Positions 1 through 6,873 of a stretch of DNA of 9,950 nt are shown piece by piece. Below the pieces are notes generated by a model. The model made no database searches, was not told the DNA's origin, and saw only the letters and a program-made list of their open reading frames with translations. This stretch comes from Candidatus Sulfotelmatobacter sp. (GTDB taxonomy: Bacteria; Acidobacteriota; Terriglobia; Terriglobales; SbA1). Made by a program: the position numbers and the translations under genes. Each line of letters begins with the position of its first letter. Position 1 is the stretch's first letter. Where the stretch lies: assembly GCA_030151135.1 (NCBI GenBank), contig JASLEQ010000196.1, positions 1-9,950 of the forward strand, in the 5' to 3' direction.

Positions 1-420
1 GGTACGGACGCTAGCGTCGCCAAGCCTTTTGCACGCGTCGTTCCTCATTTGCTGTTCAAATGCGGTACAGCATTCTTGTCTGTCGGGAAGCCGCGCGGAA
101 GATTTCCGCGATCACTCCGTGGGCGGCGATTGTTTCTCTCCGACACCTCGACGAAGTGGAAGCTCGACAAGTGGCTGCAGAGTCAGTCCATCGAACCACT
201 TCGTGCCGCCGCGGCCGATCCCGAAATTGCGCGGCAACTCGCGCTTGCGGGGTGGGGCGTGGCCGCTCTTCCCCACATTGTGGCCGCGCGCCAAGGCCTC
301 AACGTGATCGGCAGGACGGATGCGGTGCAATGGCGCGTCTACGCATTCACCCGTGAACGGCGGCCCGGGAATCGCTTGGTCCGATTACTTTTGGACACCG
401 CACCTCCGCGTTCCCGCTAA
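1..420 (+). CDS. LysR-family transcriptional regulator, NhaR-like, C-terminal part (5' end outside window)
   Basis: The frame is open from base 1 to a TAA at 418-420, giving 139 residues of a protein that starts upstream of the window. The part seen matches the effector-binding domain of LysR-type regulators and is closest to NhaR. It has the stretch PHLLFKCGTAFLSV, then FPRSL and LFLSD, then KLDKWLQSQSIEP, then the late motif VIGRTDAVQWRVYAFTRERR. In NhaR-type proteins this last motif reads roughly 'IGR-(T)-(D/E)-V ... Y-A-(I/F) ... ER'. The DNA-binding helix-turn-helix would be in the missing N-terminal half. NhaR controls Na+/H+ antiport in E. coli, but many NhaR-like regulators have other targets, so the role here is not established. 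An internal TTG at 49 is not a credible start because homology continues upstream of it. The next gene begins 164 bases downstream on the same strand and no terminator is obvious between them. Confidence 0.75.
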   Translation, partial: GTDASVAKPFARVVPHLLFKCGTAFLSVGKPRGRFPRSLRGRRLFLSDTSTKWKLDKWLQSQSIEPLRAAAADPEIARQLALAGWGVAALPHIVAARQGLNVIGRTDAVQWRVYAFTRERRPGNRLVRLLLDTAPPRSR

Positions 421-584
421 AAACCGAGCCGGTACTCTCTTCCAGTGCCTTGCAAATCTTGCACGGGGACCGTGCGCCCGCTTCGTTGGACCCCCGGCTT
501 AACCCAAGTCCTTCGAGGTACTTCCAATCTCCTGCGGCTTGGAACCCGAGTTGCACCCTTACGCCGTGACTTCCGGAGGACATT
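421..584. other. Intergenic region with a small hairpin
   Basis: This gap between the LysR-like gene and the coiled-coil gene has no credible reading frame. It contains one short perfect hairpin, GCACGG-gga-CCGTGC at 461-475. No T-tract follows, so it is not a standard intrinsic terminator. I could not pick out a convincing -35/-10 pair, although the following gene probably needs a promoter here. Confidence 0.4.
575..580 (+). promoter_or_regulatory. Ribosome binding site deciding a GTG start
   Basis: GGAGGA lies four bases before the GTG at 585. It is the best Shine-Dalgarno match in this leader and supports GTG as the start codon, since no in-frame ATG occurs until residue 66. Confidence 0.6.
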
Positions 585-1415
585 GTGGAGCAAGGAACCT
601 CGGCATTGGGATTGAAGGTGGCGATCGCCGCCTTGGGTGTTGGACTAGTCGGTTTTGGCGGCTATGCCGTCCACGAACATAGCGCTGCGGAGCAGGCTGA
701 ACAGCAGAGCAGCAAGGTGAATTCTTCGCTGCAAGCCACCAACGCGCAGGTGGCGCAGTTGACAGCGAAGTTGAACGACATGGAGAGCCAGCGTGCCGCT
801 GAGGCAGCGAAGGCTGAAGAACAGGCTGAGGCGCGAGCAGCCGTCAAGGCTAAGGCAAAGAGCTCGGCGGTGCATGGCATGCGGCGCGACGATCCTCGCT
901 GGAAGAAGATGCAGGACCAACTTGACGCGCAGGGAAACGCGATTTCTACGACCCAGCAGAACCTTGATAGCGCCAAGACCGAACTCAGCGGATCCATCGC
1001 AAAAACCCACGATGAACTCGTGGTTCTGCAGAAGAAGGGTGAGCGTAACTATTTCGAATTTGATTTGACCAAAGATAAAGGTTTCCAGCACGACGGGCCG
1101 ATCGGTCTGCGGTTGCGGAAGGCGAATAGCAAGCATCAGTATGCCGACCTCGAGCTGTTAGTCGATGATCGTTCGCTAACACAGAAGCACGTCAACCTGC
1201 TGCAGCCATCGATCTTCTATGCAGCTGACAGCGAAGCGCCGGTGGAAATCGTGATCAACAACATTGGCAAAGACCACATCCACGGCTACGTGAGCGCGCC
1301 CAAGTACCGACGCTCCGAACTTGCGTCGGCTAATTCATCTCAACCGGCCGCGACCACGAATGCCGCAGCGAGCAGCGATGGAACGCCGCAACTCAAGACT
1401 CGAGGCAACAACTAA
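585..1415 (+). CDS. Hypothetical membrane-anchored coiled-coil protein (276 aa)
   Basis: I do not recognise a named family. The protein starts with a single hydrophobic segment (about residues 9-28, rich in A, G, V and L) after a very short N-terminus, so it is probably an inner-membrane anchor with the bulk on one side of the membrane. Residues 36-92 are rich in A, E, Q and K and look like a coiled coil. A second heptad-like stretch spans about 106-153 (DQLDAQGNAISTTQQNLDSA, then a KTELSGSIAKTHDEL-like segment). Residues 155-243 alternate polar and hydrophobic positions (YFEFDL, IGLRLRK, YADLELLVDD, VEIVINNIGK, HGYVSAPKY) and look like a compact beta-rich domain. The last 30 residues (S, A, T, N and Q rich) look disordered. 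The start is GTG at 585 with GGAGGA upstream. It is transcribed alone, with a terminator directly downstream. A structural or envelope role is possible but unproven. I recall similar proteins annotated as hypothetical in Acidobacteria. Confidence 0.8.
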   Translation: MEQGTSALGLKVAIAALGVGLVGFGGYAVHEHSAAEQAEQQSSKVNSSLQATNAQVAQLTAKLNDMESQRAAEAAKAEEQAEARAAVKAKAKSSAVHGMRRDDPRWKKMQDQLDAQGNAISTTQQNLDSAKTELSGSIAKTHDELVVLQKKGERNYFEFDLTKDKGFQHDGPIGLRLRKANSKHQYADLELLVDDRSLTQKHVNLLQPSIFYAADSEAPVEIVINNIGKDHIHGYVSAPKYRRSELASANSSQPAATTNAAASSDGTPQLKTRGNN

Positions 1416-1445
1416 GTTTGCAGTACGGGCTCCGTTGTTTCTCCT

Positions 1446-1476
1446 GCCTGCGATGACGATCGCAGGCTTTTTCTTT
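1446..1476 (+). terminator. Strong intrinsic terminator after the coiled-coil gene
   Basis: A perfect 9-bp stem, GCCTGCGAT (1446-1454) paired with ATCGCAGGC (1459-1467), closes a 4-base GACG loop. It is followed by TTTTTCTTT. It lies 30 bases after the TAA of the coiled-coil gene, so the peptidase gene downstream most likely has its own promoter. Confidence 0.9.
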
Positions 1477-1515
1477 GGTCGCATTTGCAGATTGCACTTG
1501 CCATGCAGAATAATC

Positions 1516-1521
1516 AGGAAG
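1516..1521 (+). promoter_or_regulatory. Ribosome binding site choosing the start of the M24 peptidase
   Basis: AGGAAG sits five bases before the ATG at 1527. Two other in-frame candidates, TTG at 1485 and ATG at 1503, have no comparable site. TTG 1485 also lies almost against the upstream terminator. Confidence 0.65.
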
Positions 1522-1526
1522 CCCTC

Positions 1527-2627
1527 ATGCCGAAGAAAGCCGCTGTCCCGACATCATTTCCTGCCCGCGCCGAGCAGCTTGCCCGCCAACTAGCAGAATC
1601 GAACCTTGACTCCCTGCTGATCACGCATCTGCCGAACATCCGCTATCTTTGCGGATTCACCGGGAGCAACGGCCTGCTGCTCTCGATTCGAGGCCGACGC
1701 ACGTTCTACACCGACGGCCGTTATACGGAGCAGGCCGCCCAGGAAGTGAAGGGCGCCCAGGTTGTGATTCCCAACGGTAGTCTGATCAAAGAGGCTGCGA
1801 AACGGATATCGAGCAGCCGGGTAACCAGAATTGGGTTCGAGGCTGACCGGATGTCTGCCTTGGCATTCGAATCTCTGAAGAATCTGCTGCCGAAGTCGGT
1901 GAAGCTCGTGCCAACCGAAAGCATGGTCGACCGCATCCGGATGGTTAAGGACAAGCAGGAGCTTGCACTGATCCGCGAGGCGGTGGTGCTCGGAGCCGAC
2001 CTGTTGACACCGGCGATCGAGACGATCCGTCCGGGAGTTCGGGAATCGGAGGTTGCCGCGGAGATCGAGTATGCAGCGCGACGATGGGGAGCGGAGGCGA
2101 TGTCCTTCGAAACGATTGTCGCTGCCGGGCGACGCTCCGCTCTACCCCATGGACGCGCCTCCAACGCACTCATTCCCAAGCGCGGATTCGTGATCCTCGA
2201 CCTGGGTGTTATACTTCACGGTTATTGTTCGGACATGACCCGCACCGTGTGGGTGGGGTCTGGGTCGCGCCGTTCGAAAGACATCTACCGCGCCGTGCTC
2301 GAGGCGCAGGAGGCGGCGGTGGACGTAGTTGCGCCGGGTATAACGACCGGAGCGGTGGACTATGCTGCCAGGTCGGTGCTGAAGAAAGCTGGACTAGACC
2401 GCTATTTTATTCATTCGACCGGACATGGCGTGGGACTGGAGATCCACGAACAGCCGCGAATTGCTCGCGATCAAACCGAGGTCCTGAAGCCGGGCATGGT
2501 AATTACGATTGAGCCCGGCGTTTATCTGCCCGGAGAAGGCGGAGTGCGCATCGAAGACATGGTCGTTGTGACCGAGCGCGGACACCAGGTACTGACGCCG
2601 GCGACCAAGGAACTGCTGGAGCTGTAA
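1527..2627 (+). CDS. pepP: Xaa-Pro aminopeptidase / M24B-family metallopeptidase (366 aa)
   Basis: This is a cytoplasmic dinuclear-metal peptidase of the creatinase/'pita-bread' fold that should release residues next to proline from short peptides. The N-terminal creatinase-like domain spans about 12-140 ([30 protein letters not shown]). The catalytic domain spans about 145-360. All five expected metal ligands are visible: Asp225 (ILDLG), Asp236 (CSDMTRT), His300 (HSTGHG), Glu329 (ITIEPGVY) and Glu343 (RIEDM). The conserved His208 (LPHG) and His307 (EIHE) are present too. The length fits the short M24B proteins (about 350-370 aa, like B. subtilis YqhT) rather than the longer E. coli PepP. A prolidase (PepQ-like) specificity cannot be excluded by sequence. 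Start chosen at ATG 1527 because of AGGAAG. It is the first gene of a tight series with accB 38 bases downstream. Confidence 0.93.
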   Translation: MPKKAAVPTSFPARAEQLARQLAESNLDSLLITHLPNIRYLCGFTGSNGLLLSIRGRRTFYTDGRYTEQAAQEVKGAQVVIPNGSLIKEAAKRISSSRVTRIGFEADRMSALAFESLKNLLPKSVKLVPTESMVDRIRMVKDKQELALIREAVVLGADLLTPAIETIRPGVRESEVAAEIEYAARRWGAEAMSFETIVAAGRRSALPHGRASNALIPKRGFVILDLGVILHGYCSDMTRTVWVGSGSRRSKDIYRAVLEAQEAAVDVVAPGITTGAVDYAARSVLKKAGLDRYFIHSTGHGVGLEIHEQPRIARDQTEVLKPGMVITIEPGVYLPGEGGVRIEDMVVVTERGHQVLTPATKELLEL

Positions 2628-2665
2628 CGCAGCAAGAACGTACTTGCAAAACTTCGGACCTGAGA

Positions 2666-3154
2666 ATGAACCAGAAAGAAATCAGAGAACTCATCGAATT
2701 TCTAATCGAGAAGGACGTTACCGAGTTTGAACTCGAGCGCGGCGATGTAAAGCTGCGGGTCAAGCGCGGGCACGAGACGCACATTGTCTCGGCCGCTCCA
2801 ATCGCGCCGGCTCTGGCCGTCGCGGCTGCTGCTCCGCCGGTCGTTGCTCCCAAGACCGCGGCACAAACCCCGGCCCCGGTTGCCGCACCCGCTGCGCCTC
2901 CGGCGGACGAAGCTGATCTGCACTACGTGAAGTCACCGATTGTGGGAACGTACTATGAGTCTCCATCGCCGGGGTCGCCGCCCTTTATCAAAGTCGGCGA
3001 TTCGGTGAAAGAGGGACAAGTGCTCTGCATCGTGGAAGCGATGAAGCTCATGAATGAAATTGAAGCGGACGCCAGCGGAGAGATCGTAAAGATCCTGGTC
3101 GCAAACGGCGCTCCTGTCGAATACGGAATGCCTCTGTTCGCCATTCGCAAATGA
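2666..3154 (+). CDS. accB: Biotin carboxyl carrier protein of acetyl-CoA carboxylase (162 aa)
   Basis: AccB carries the biotin that shuttles carboxyl groups from biotin carboxylase to the carboxyltransferase, forming malonyl-CoA for fatty acid synthesis in the cytoplasm. Residues 1-36 form the usual N-terminal helix region ([19 protein letters not shown]). Residues 42-84 are a flexible Ala/Pro-rich linker. Residues 85-162 are the biotinyl domain. The biotin attachment site is Lys127 in [11 protein letters not shown]. The 'thumb' typical of acetyl-CoA carboxylase BCCPs is kept ([11 protein letters not shown], about 94-104). Together these separate it from lipoyl domains and from pyruvate or propionyl carboxylase carriers. 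The length is near the E. coli protein (156 aa). The ATG at 2666 has only a weak Shine-Dalgarno (CCTGAGA). The stop TGA at 3152 overlaps an ATG (ATGA), and accC follows directly. Confidence 0.97.
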   Translation: MNQKEIRELIEFLIEKDVTEFELERGDVKLRVKRGHETHIVSAAPIAPALAVAAAAPPVVAPKTAAQTPAPVAAPAAPPADEADLHYVKSPIVGTYYESPSPGSPPFIKVGDSVKEGQVLCIVEAMKLMNEIEADASGEIVKILVANGAPVEYGMPLFAIRK

Positions 3155-3180
3155 CTCGGGCTGCGGAAAATAAGTCGTCC

Positions 3181-4536
3181 ATGTTTCGAAAAATCCTGAT
3201 TGCCAATCGAGGCGAAATTGCGCTGCGCGTGATATGCGCATGCAAGGAACTCGGCATCAAGACTGTCGCCATTTACAGTGAGGCCGACCGTAATTCCTTG
3301 CACGTACGTTTTGCCGATGAAGCAATCTGCATCGGGCCTCCTCGCCTCGCCGACAGCTACCTCAATATCCCCGCTGTCATCAGCGCTGCTGAAATCGCGA
3401 ATGTCGATGCCATTCACCCCGGTTACGGCCTGTTGAGCGAAAACGCCAACTTCGCCGAAGTCTGTCTCTCGTCCGGCTTGACATTCATTGGTCCTAAGCC
3501 GGAGACCATCCGGCTAATGGGGGAAAAGGAAAAGGCGCGTGCCGCCATGAAGCAACATGGCGTGCCTATCCTGCCGGGCTCCGACGGAGTTATTGCCACG
3601 GAAGCTGAAGCCCTCGAATGGGCACGCAGCATCGGTTTCCCGGTGATCGTGAAAGCTTCGGCGGGTGGCGGTGGGCGTGGCATGCGCGTGATCCGCGGCG
3701 AGGAAGAACTTCCCGTGCACTTCGCGGCTGCGAGCTCAGAAGCTGCATCCGCTTTCGGCAACGGCGATCTCTACATGGAGAAGTTCATTGAGCGCCCGCG
3801 GCACATTGAGTTCCAGATCCTCGCGGACTCTTATGGCAACGTCATTTCCCTCGGCGAACGGGAATGTTCCATTCAGCGCCGGCACCAGAAGCTTCTCGAA
3901 GAAGCGCCGAGCACGCAGGTTACTCCCGAACTTCGCAAGGAGATCGGCGAAGTCCTGACCAAAACGCTGTCTACGATCGGTTACATCAATGCTGGAACGA
4001 TCGAGTTCCTCATGGACGAGGATCGCAAGCTGCATTTCATCGAGATGAACACCCGCATCCAGGTCGAACATCCGGTGACCGAAATGACGACCGATGTCGA
4101 TCTGGTGAAGTCGCAAATCATGATCGCCGCCGGTGCGAAGCTGAGCGATGTGCTGATGGGGCCGGTGGTGTTTCGCGGCCACGCCATCGAGTGTCGCATC
4201 AACGCGGAGCACCCTGAAAAGTTCACTCCGTCCGCAGGAAAGATCACAGCGTTCCACACCCCCGGTGGCACGGGCGTTCGCGTCGATACCCACCAGTACG
4301 CCGAGGGCATTATCCCGCCGTACTACGACTCGCTGATTGCGAAGCTCGTGGTGCGCGGCAAGGATCGTGACGAAGCCATCTCGCGTATGGCGCGCGCCCT
4401 TGAAATGTTTATTGTCGAGGGCATATTCACCACTATCCCGCTGCACCGGCGCATTATGGCCGACCCCGACTTCCGTTCCGGCAACTTCGACACGAAGTTC
4501 ATGGAACGCTTCCTGGCTCAGACCCACAAGAAATAG
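3181..4536 (+). CDS. accC: Biotin carboxylase subunit of acetyl-CoA carboxylase (451 aa)
   Basis: AccC uses ATP and bicarbonate to carboxylate the biotin on AccB. The protein begins [17 protein letters not shown], the canonical N-terminus, and is nearly the length of E. coli AccC (449 aa). It has the N-terminal biotin-carboxylase domain (about 1-113), the ATP-grasp domain (about 114-330) and the C-terminal domain (about 333-442). Residues matching the known active site are Lys116, Lys158, the glycine loop GGGGRG (162-167), His208, Lys237, Glu275, Glu288, Asn290, Arg292, Glu296 and Arg339. No key residue is missing. An in-frame ATG at 3151 overlaps the accB stop (ATGA) and would add ten residues ([10 protein letters not shown]). 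I prefer 3181 on homology, but neither start has a good Shine-Dalgarno, so translational coupling from 3151 is possible. thiE starts two bases after its stop. Confidence 0.97.
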   Translation: MFRKILIANRGEIALRVICACKELGIKTVAIYSEADRNSLHVRFADEAICIGPPRLADSYLNIPAVISAAEIANVDAIHPGYGLLSENANFAEVCLSSGLTFIGPKPETIRLMGEKEKARAAMKQHGVPILPGSDGVIATEAEALEWARSIGFPVIVKASAGGGGRGMRVIRGEEELPVHFAAASSEAASAFGNGDLYMEKFIERPRHIEFQILADSYGNVISLGERECSIQRRHQKLLEEAPSTQVTPELRKEIGEVLTKTLSTIGYINAGTIEFLMDEDRKLHFIEMNTRIQVEHPVTEMTTDVDLVKSQIMIAAGAKLSDVLMGPVVFRGHAIECRINAEHPEKFTPSAGKITAFHTPGGTGVRVDTHQYAEGIIPPYYDSLIAKLVVRGKDRDEAISRMARALEMFIVEGIFTTIPLHRRIMADPDFRSGNFDTKFMERFLAQTHKK

Positions 4537-4538
4537 GA

Positions 4539-5171
4539 ATGGCAGAGCGCCTGGTGTTGCCGCGGTTGTACCCCATTGTGGACGCCGGATGTCTCGGTTC
4601 CGAACTGTCTCTCAATACCCTTACGGCGTTCGCTTCGGAGTTGGTGGCCGGAGGCGCGACTCTCCTCCAGTTCCGCAACAAACGATCCAGTGCCCGCGAG
4701 ATTCTTTCGCAGACTCGCGAACTGAAGCGAGTTCTGCCTCCGGAAGTAACGTTGTTTCTGAACGATCGCGCAGACCTGTGCGTGGCTGCGGGCTGCGATG
4801 GGGTGCACGTTGGACAGGACGACCTCTCTCCGGAAGCTGCAAGAATCGTAGTCGGCGATCGCCGTTGGGTCGGATTCTCTACGCACAACGCGGAACAGTT
4901 GCAGACGGCAGATCAAGCGCCGGTGGACTACATCGCGATAGGACCGATCTTCGCCACCCGCAGCAAGGAAAACCCCGATCCCATCGTCGGACTGCACGGC
5001 CTGGGTAAAATCCGCAGACTGACGACAAAGCCTCTCGTCGCTATCGGCGGAATCACACGGCTGAACTGCCGGTCCGTGATCGACGCCGGCGCCGACGCTG
5101 TCGCAGTCATCGGCGACTTGGTGAATCATCCGCGTACGAGCGCCCGGGAGTTCCTTCAGATTTTGGGATGA
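4539..5171 (+). CDS. thiE: Thiamin phosphate synthase (210 aa)
   Basis: ThiE joins HMP pyrophosphate with the thiazole phosphate to make thiamin phosphate, using Mg2+, in a TIM-barrel fold. Visible motifs in order: LYPIVD (10-15), the substrate-binding LLQFRNK with Arg46 and Lys48, FLNDRADLC with Asn75 and Asp76, GVHVGQDD with the metal-binding Asp95, VGFSTHN with Ser114, GPIFATRSK (135-143) with Thr140, Ser142 and Lys143, the phosphate-binding AIGGI (168-172) and the late GADAVAVIGDL. The full set of catalytic residues favours true ThiE over the related TenI tautomerase. Small departures are Ala139 (usually Pro) and Ser142 (usually Thr). The ATG at 4539 lies two bases after the accC stop, and the TAGGA just before it, overlapping that stop, can serve as Shine-Dalgarno. 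This tight join suggests co-translation with accBC. No TPP riboswitch is visible ahead of it. Confidence 0.93.
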   Translation: MAERLVLPRLYPIVDAGCLGSELSLNTLTAFASELVAGGATLLQFRNKRSSAREILSQTRELKRVLPPEVTLFLNDRADLCVAAGCDGVHVGQDDLSPEAARIVVGDRRWVGFSTHNAEQLQTADQAPVDYIAIGPIFATRSKENPDPIVGLHGLGKIRRLTTKPLVAIGGITRLNCRSVIDAGADAVAVIGDLVNHPRTSAREFLQILG

Positions 5172-5307
5172 CAATCGCCCGTAATCAATAGATTCCATTC
5201 CCAGTTTTCCCTCTCATGATGTACAGTTTGCCCAACATTCTTTCAGCGCTCGGGGTGGTTGGCAGCCCGACGATGCAGGGAAAGCAGCCTGAGGGCAGCG
5301 AGGGACA

Positions 5308-6846
5308 TTGAGCACGCAAGTACCGGTTCAGAGCGTTGAGGCGAAAGACGAAGGTTTTATCCAGGGGCTTGGGCTCACCAGCGCAACTACCTTGGTGATG
5401 GGCTCGATGATTGGTTCCGGCGTCTACATTGTGGCCGCCGACATCGCGCGTCTTGTGCAATCGCCCGCCCTCCTCATCGGCGCATGGCTGGTCACGGGAT
5501 TCATGACGATCACCGCTGCTCTCGCCTACGGTGAACTCGCCGCCATGATGCCCAAGGCCGGTGGACAATATGTCTACCTTCGCGAAGCTCTCGGCCCACT
5601 TTGCGGATTCCTTTACGGGTGGACGCTCTTTCTCGTCATCCAGACTGGCACCATCGCCGCGGTCGGCGTGGCGTTCGGCAAATTCCTCGGCATCTTCATT
5701 CCTTCGATCTCTTCGACGAATTGGATTTGGCACATCGCGCACGTTCCGCCGATTCCCATCGGGCCCATGGTTCTCGGCAACATGGATGTCGGGCTGAATA
5801 CCCAGAACCTCGCCGGCATCATCACCATCATTTTCTTGTCGATCCTGAATGTTTACGGCGTGAAACTGGGCGCGTTGGTGCAGAACGTATTCACGTTTGC
5901 CAAAACTGCCGCCCTGCTGGGACTTGTCTTCCTCGGAATCACCATCGGACGCAACGCGCAGGCACTCGCCGCTAACTTCCACGGCCACTTCTTCGCCAAC
6001 GCCGGATGGACGTCGTTGCACGCCGTCCAAGTGGGAGTGGGTGGACCCACCGCCATGGTAATCACGGTGACGATTCTTGCTGTTGCCCAGGTCGGTTCGC
6101 TCTTCTCCGCCGACGCCTGGAACAACGTTACCTTCACCGCCGGAGAGGTGAAGAACCCGCAGCGCAATCTCCCGCTCTCGCTAGCAATAGGAACCGGGAT
6201 CGTGATCGCACTCTACTGCGCAGCCAATTTTGTTTACCTACTTACGCTCCCTCTGGCTGGCGATCCGCACGGAACGACCGTGATCGCACGCGGGATTCAG
6301 TACGCCACGGAAGATCGCGTGGCCACTGCCGTCATGCAGCAGATCTTCGGAGCGGCTGGCGCCAGCATCATGGCCGTGCTGATCCTGATTTCCACGTTTG
6401 GCTGCAATAACGGCCTCATCCTCGCCGGCGCGCGCGTGTATTACGCGATGGCAAAGGATCGGTTGTTCTTCAAGAGCGCGGGCAAACTTCATCCCCAGCA
6501 CAAGACACCTGCCGCTTCGCTACTGGTGCAGTGCATCTGGTGCTGCATTCTTTGTATCTCGGGAAGTTATAGCCAATTGCTGGATTACATTGTCTTTGCC
6601 GTCCTGATCTTTTACATCCTGACCATCCTTGCGCTCTTCGTCCTCCGCATGAAGAAGCCGGATGCGCCGCGTCCTTACCGCGCTATCGGATACCCACTGC
6701 TGCCGGGCATCTACATTTTGATGGCCCTGTTCATTGATATAGTCTTGTTGCTTTACAAGCCGCAGTACACGTGGCCCGGCTTGATCATCGTGCTGCTGGG
6801 CATACCGGTGTATTTTGTCTGGTCTCGACGCGCAGCAACGGCTTAG
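5308..6846 (+). CDS. APC-superfamily amino acid permease, LAT/SteT-like (512 aa)
   Basis: This is a polytopic inner-membrane transporter with about 12 predicted hydrophobic segments. TM1 contains the unwound substrate-binding motif GSMIGSGVYI (32-41). TM2-3 carries ALAYGELAAMMPKAGGQYVYLREA. TM5 has Lys199, at the place of the conserved TM5 lysine of Na+-independent APC carriers. TM6 has FSADAWNNV (266-274), the counterpart of the 'YDGWN' motif of L-type (LAT) transporters, followed by GEVKNPQRNLP (279-289). The LAT/SteT-like branch therefore fits better than the CAT branch, but substrate and exchange versus proton symport cannot be read from sequence. The start is TTG at 5308: an in-frame stop at 5290-5292 rules out upstream starts, GAGGGA lies just before it, and the first in-frame ATG is already inside TM1. 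The next transporter follows after 27 bases. The 136-base gap from thiE shows no clear terminator or promoter. Confidence 0.9.
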   Translation: MSTQVPVQSVEAKDEGFIQGLGLTSATTLVMGSMIGSGVYIVAADIARLVQSPALLIGAWLVTGFMTITAALAYGELAAMMPKAGGQYVYLREALGPLCGFLYGWTLFLVIQTGTIAAVGVAFGKFLGIFIPSISSTNWIWHIAHVPPIPIGPMVLGNMDVGLNTQNLAGIITIIFLSILNVYGVKLGALVQNVFTFAKTAALLGLVFLGITIGRNAQALAANFHGHFFANAGWTSLHAVQVGVGGPTAMVITVTILAVAQVGSLFSADAWNNVTFTAGEVKNPQRNLPLSLAIGTGIVIALYCAANFVYLLTLPLAGDPHGTTVIARGIQYATEDRVATAVMQQIFGAAGASIMAVLILISTFGCNNGLILAGARVYYAMAKDRLFFKSAGKLHPQHKTPAASLLVQCIWCCILCISGSYSQLLDYIVFAVLIFYILTILALFVLRMKKPDAPRPYRAIGYPLLPGIYILMALFIDIVLLLYKPQYTWPGLIIVLLGIPVYFVWSRRAATA

Positions 6847-6873
6847 TCGGATTCATAGGAGATACTCTCGCGA

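Noticed and set aside
49..420. Short complete gene starting at TTG 49
   Set aside because: LysR/NhaR-type similarity continues upstream of base 49 and the frame is open to base 1, so it is the end of a longer gene.
461..475. Perfect 6-bp hairpin between the LysR-like gene and the coiled-coil gene, considered as terminator or operator
   Set aside because: No T-tract follows and a 6-bp GC stem is expected by chance in this composition; kept only as a remark on the intergenic region.
1485..1526. Upstream starts (TTG 1485, ATG 1503) for the M24 peptidase
   Set aside because: No Shine-Dalgarno precedes them, while AGGAAG is correctly placed for ATG 1527, and 1485 almost touches the terminator.
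3736..4527. Long open frame on the minus strand opposite accC (263 codons)
   Set aside because: It lies wholly opposite a fully conserved gene, has no recognisable domain, and arises from codon bias of the + strand.
4480..4545. TPP riboswitch ahead of thiE
   Set aside because: The bases before thiE are accC coding sequence with no sign of the conserved THI-box core.
4337..5008. Plus-strand open frame crossing the accC-thiE junction (223 codons)
   Set aside because: It is out of frame with two well-conserved genes, rich in R and S, and has no domain.
5172..5307. Possible terminator or promoter between thiE and the first permease (TGGGA ... TCCCA followed by TTTT near 5164-5208)
   Set aside because: Only five base pairs with a loop of about 30 bases, and no -35/-10 pair stands out; too weak to call.
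5185..6030. Long open frame on the minus strand opposite the first permease (281 codons)
   Set aside because: Composition is rich in D, E, G, H and R as expected of an antisense shadow of a membrane protein; no motif and no credible start.
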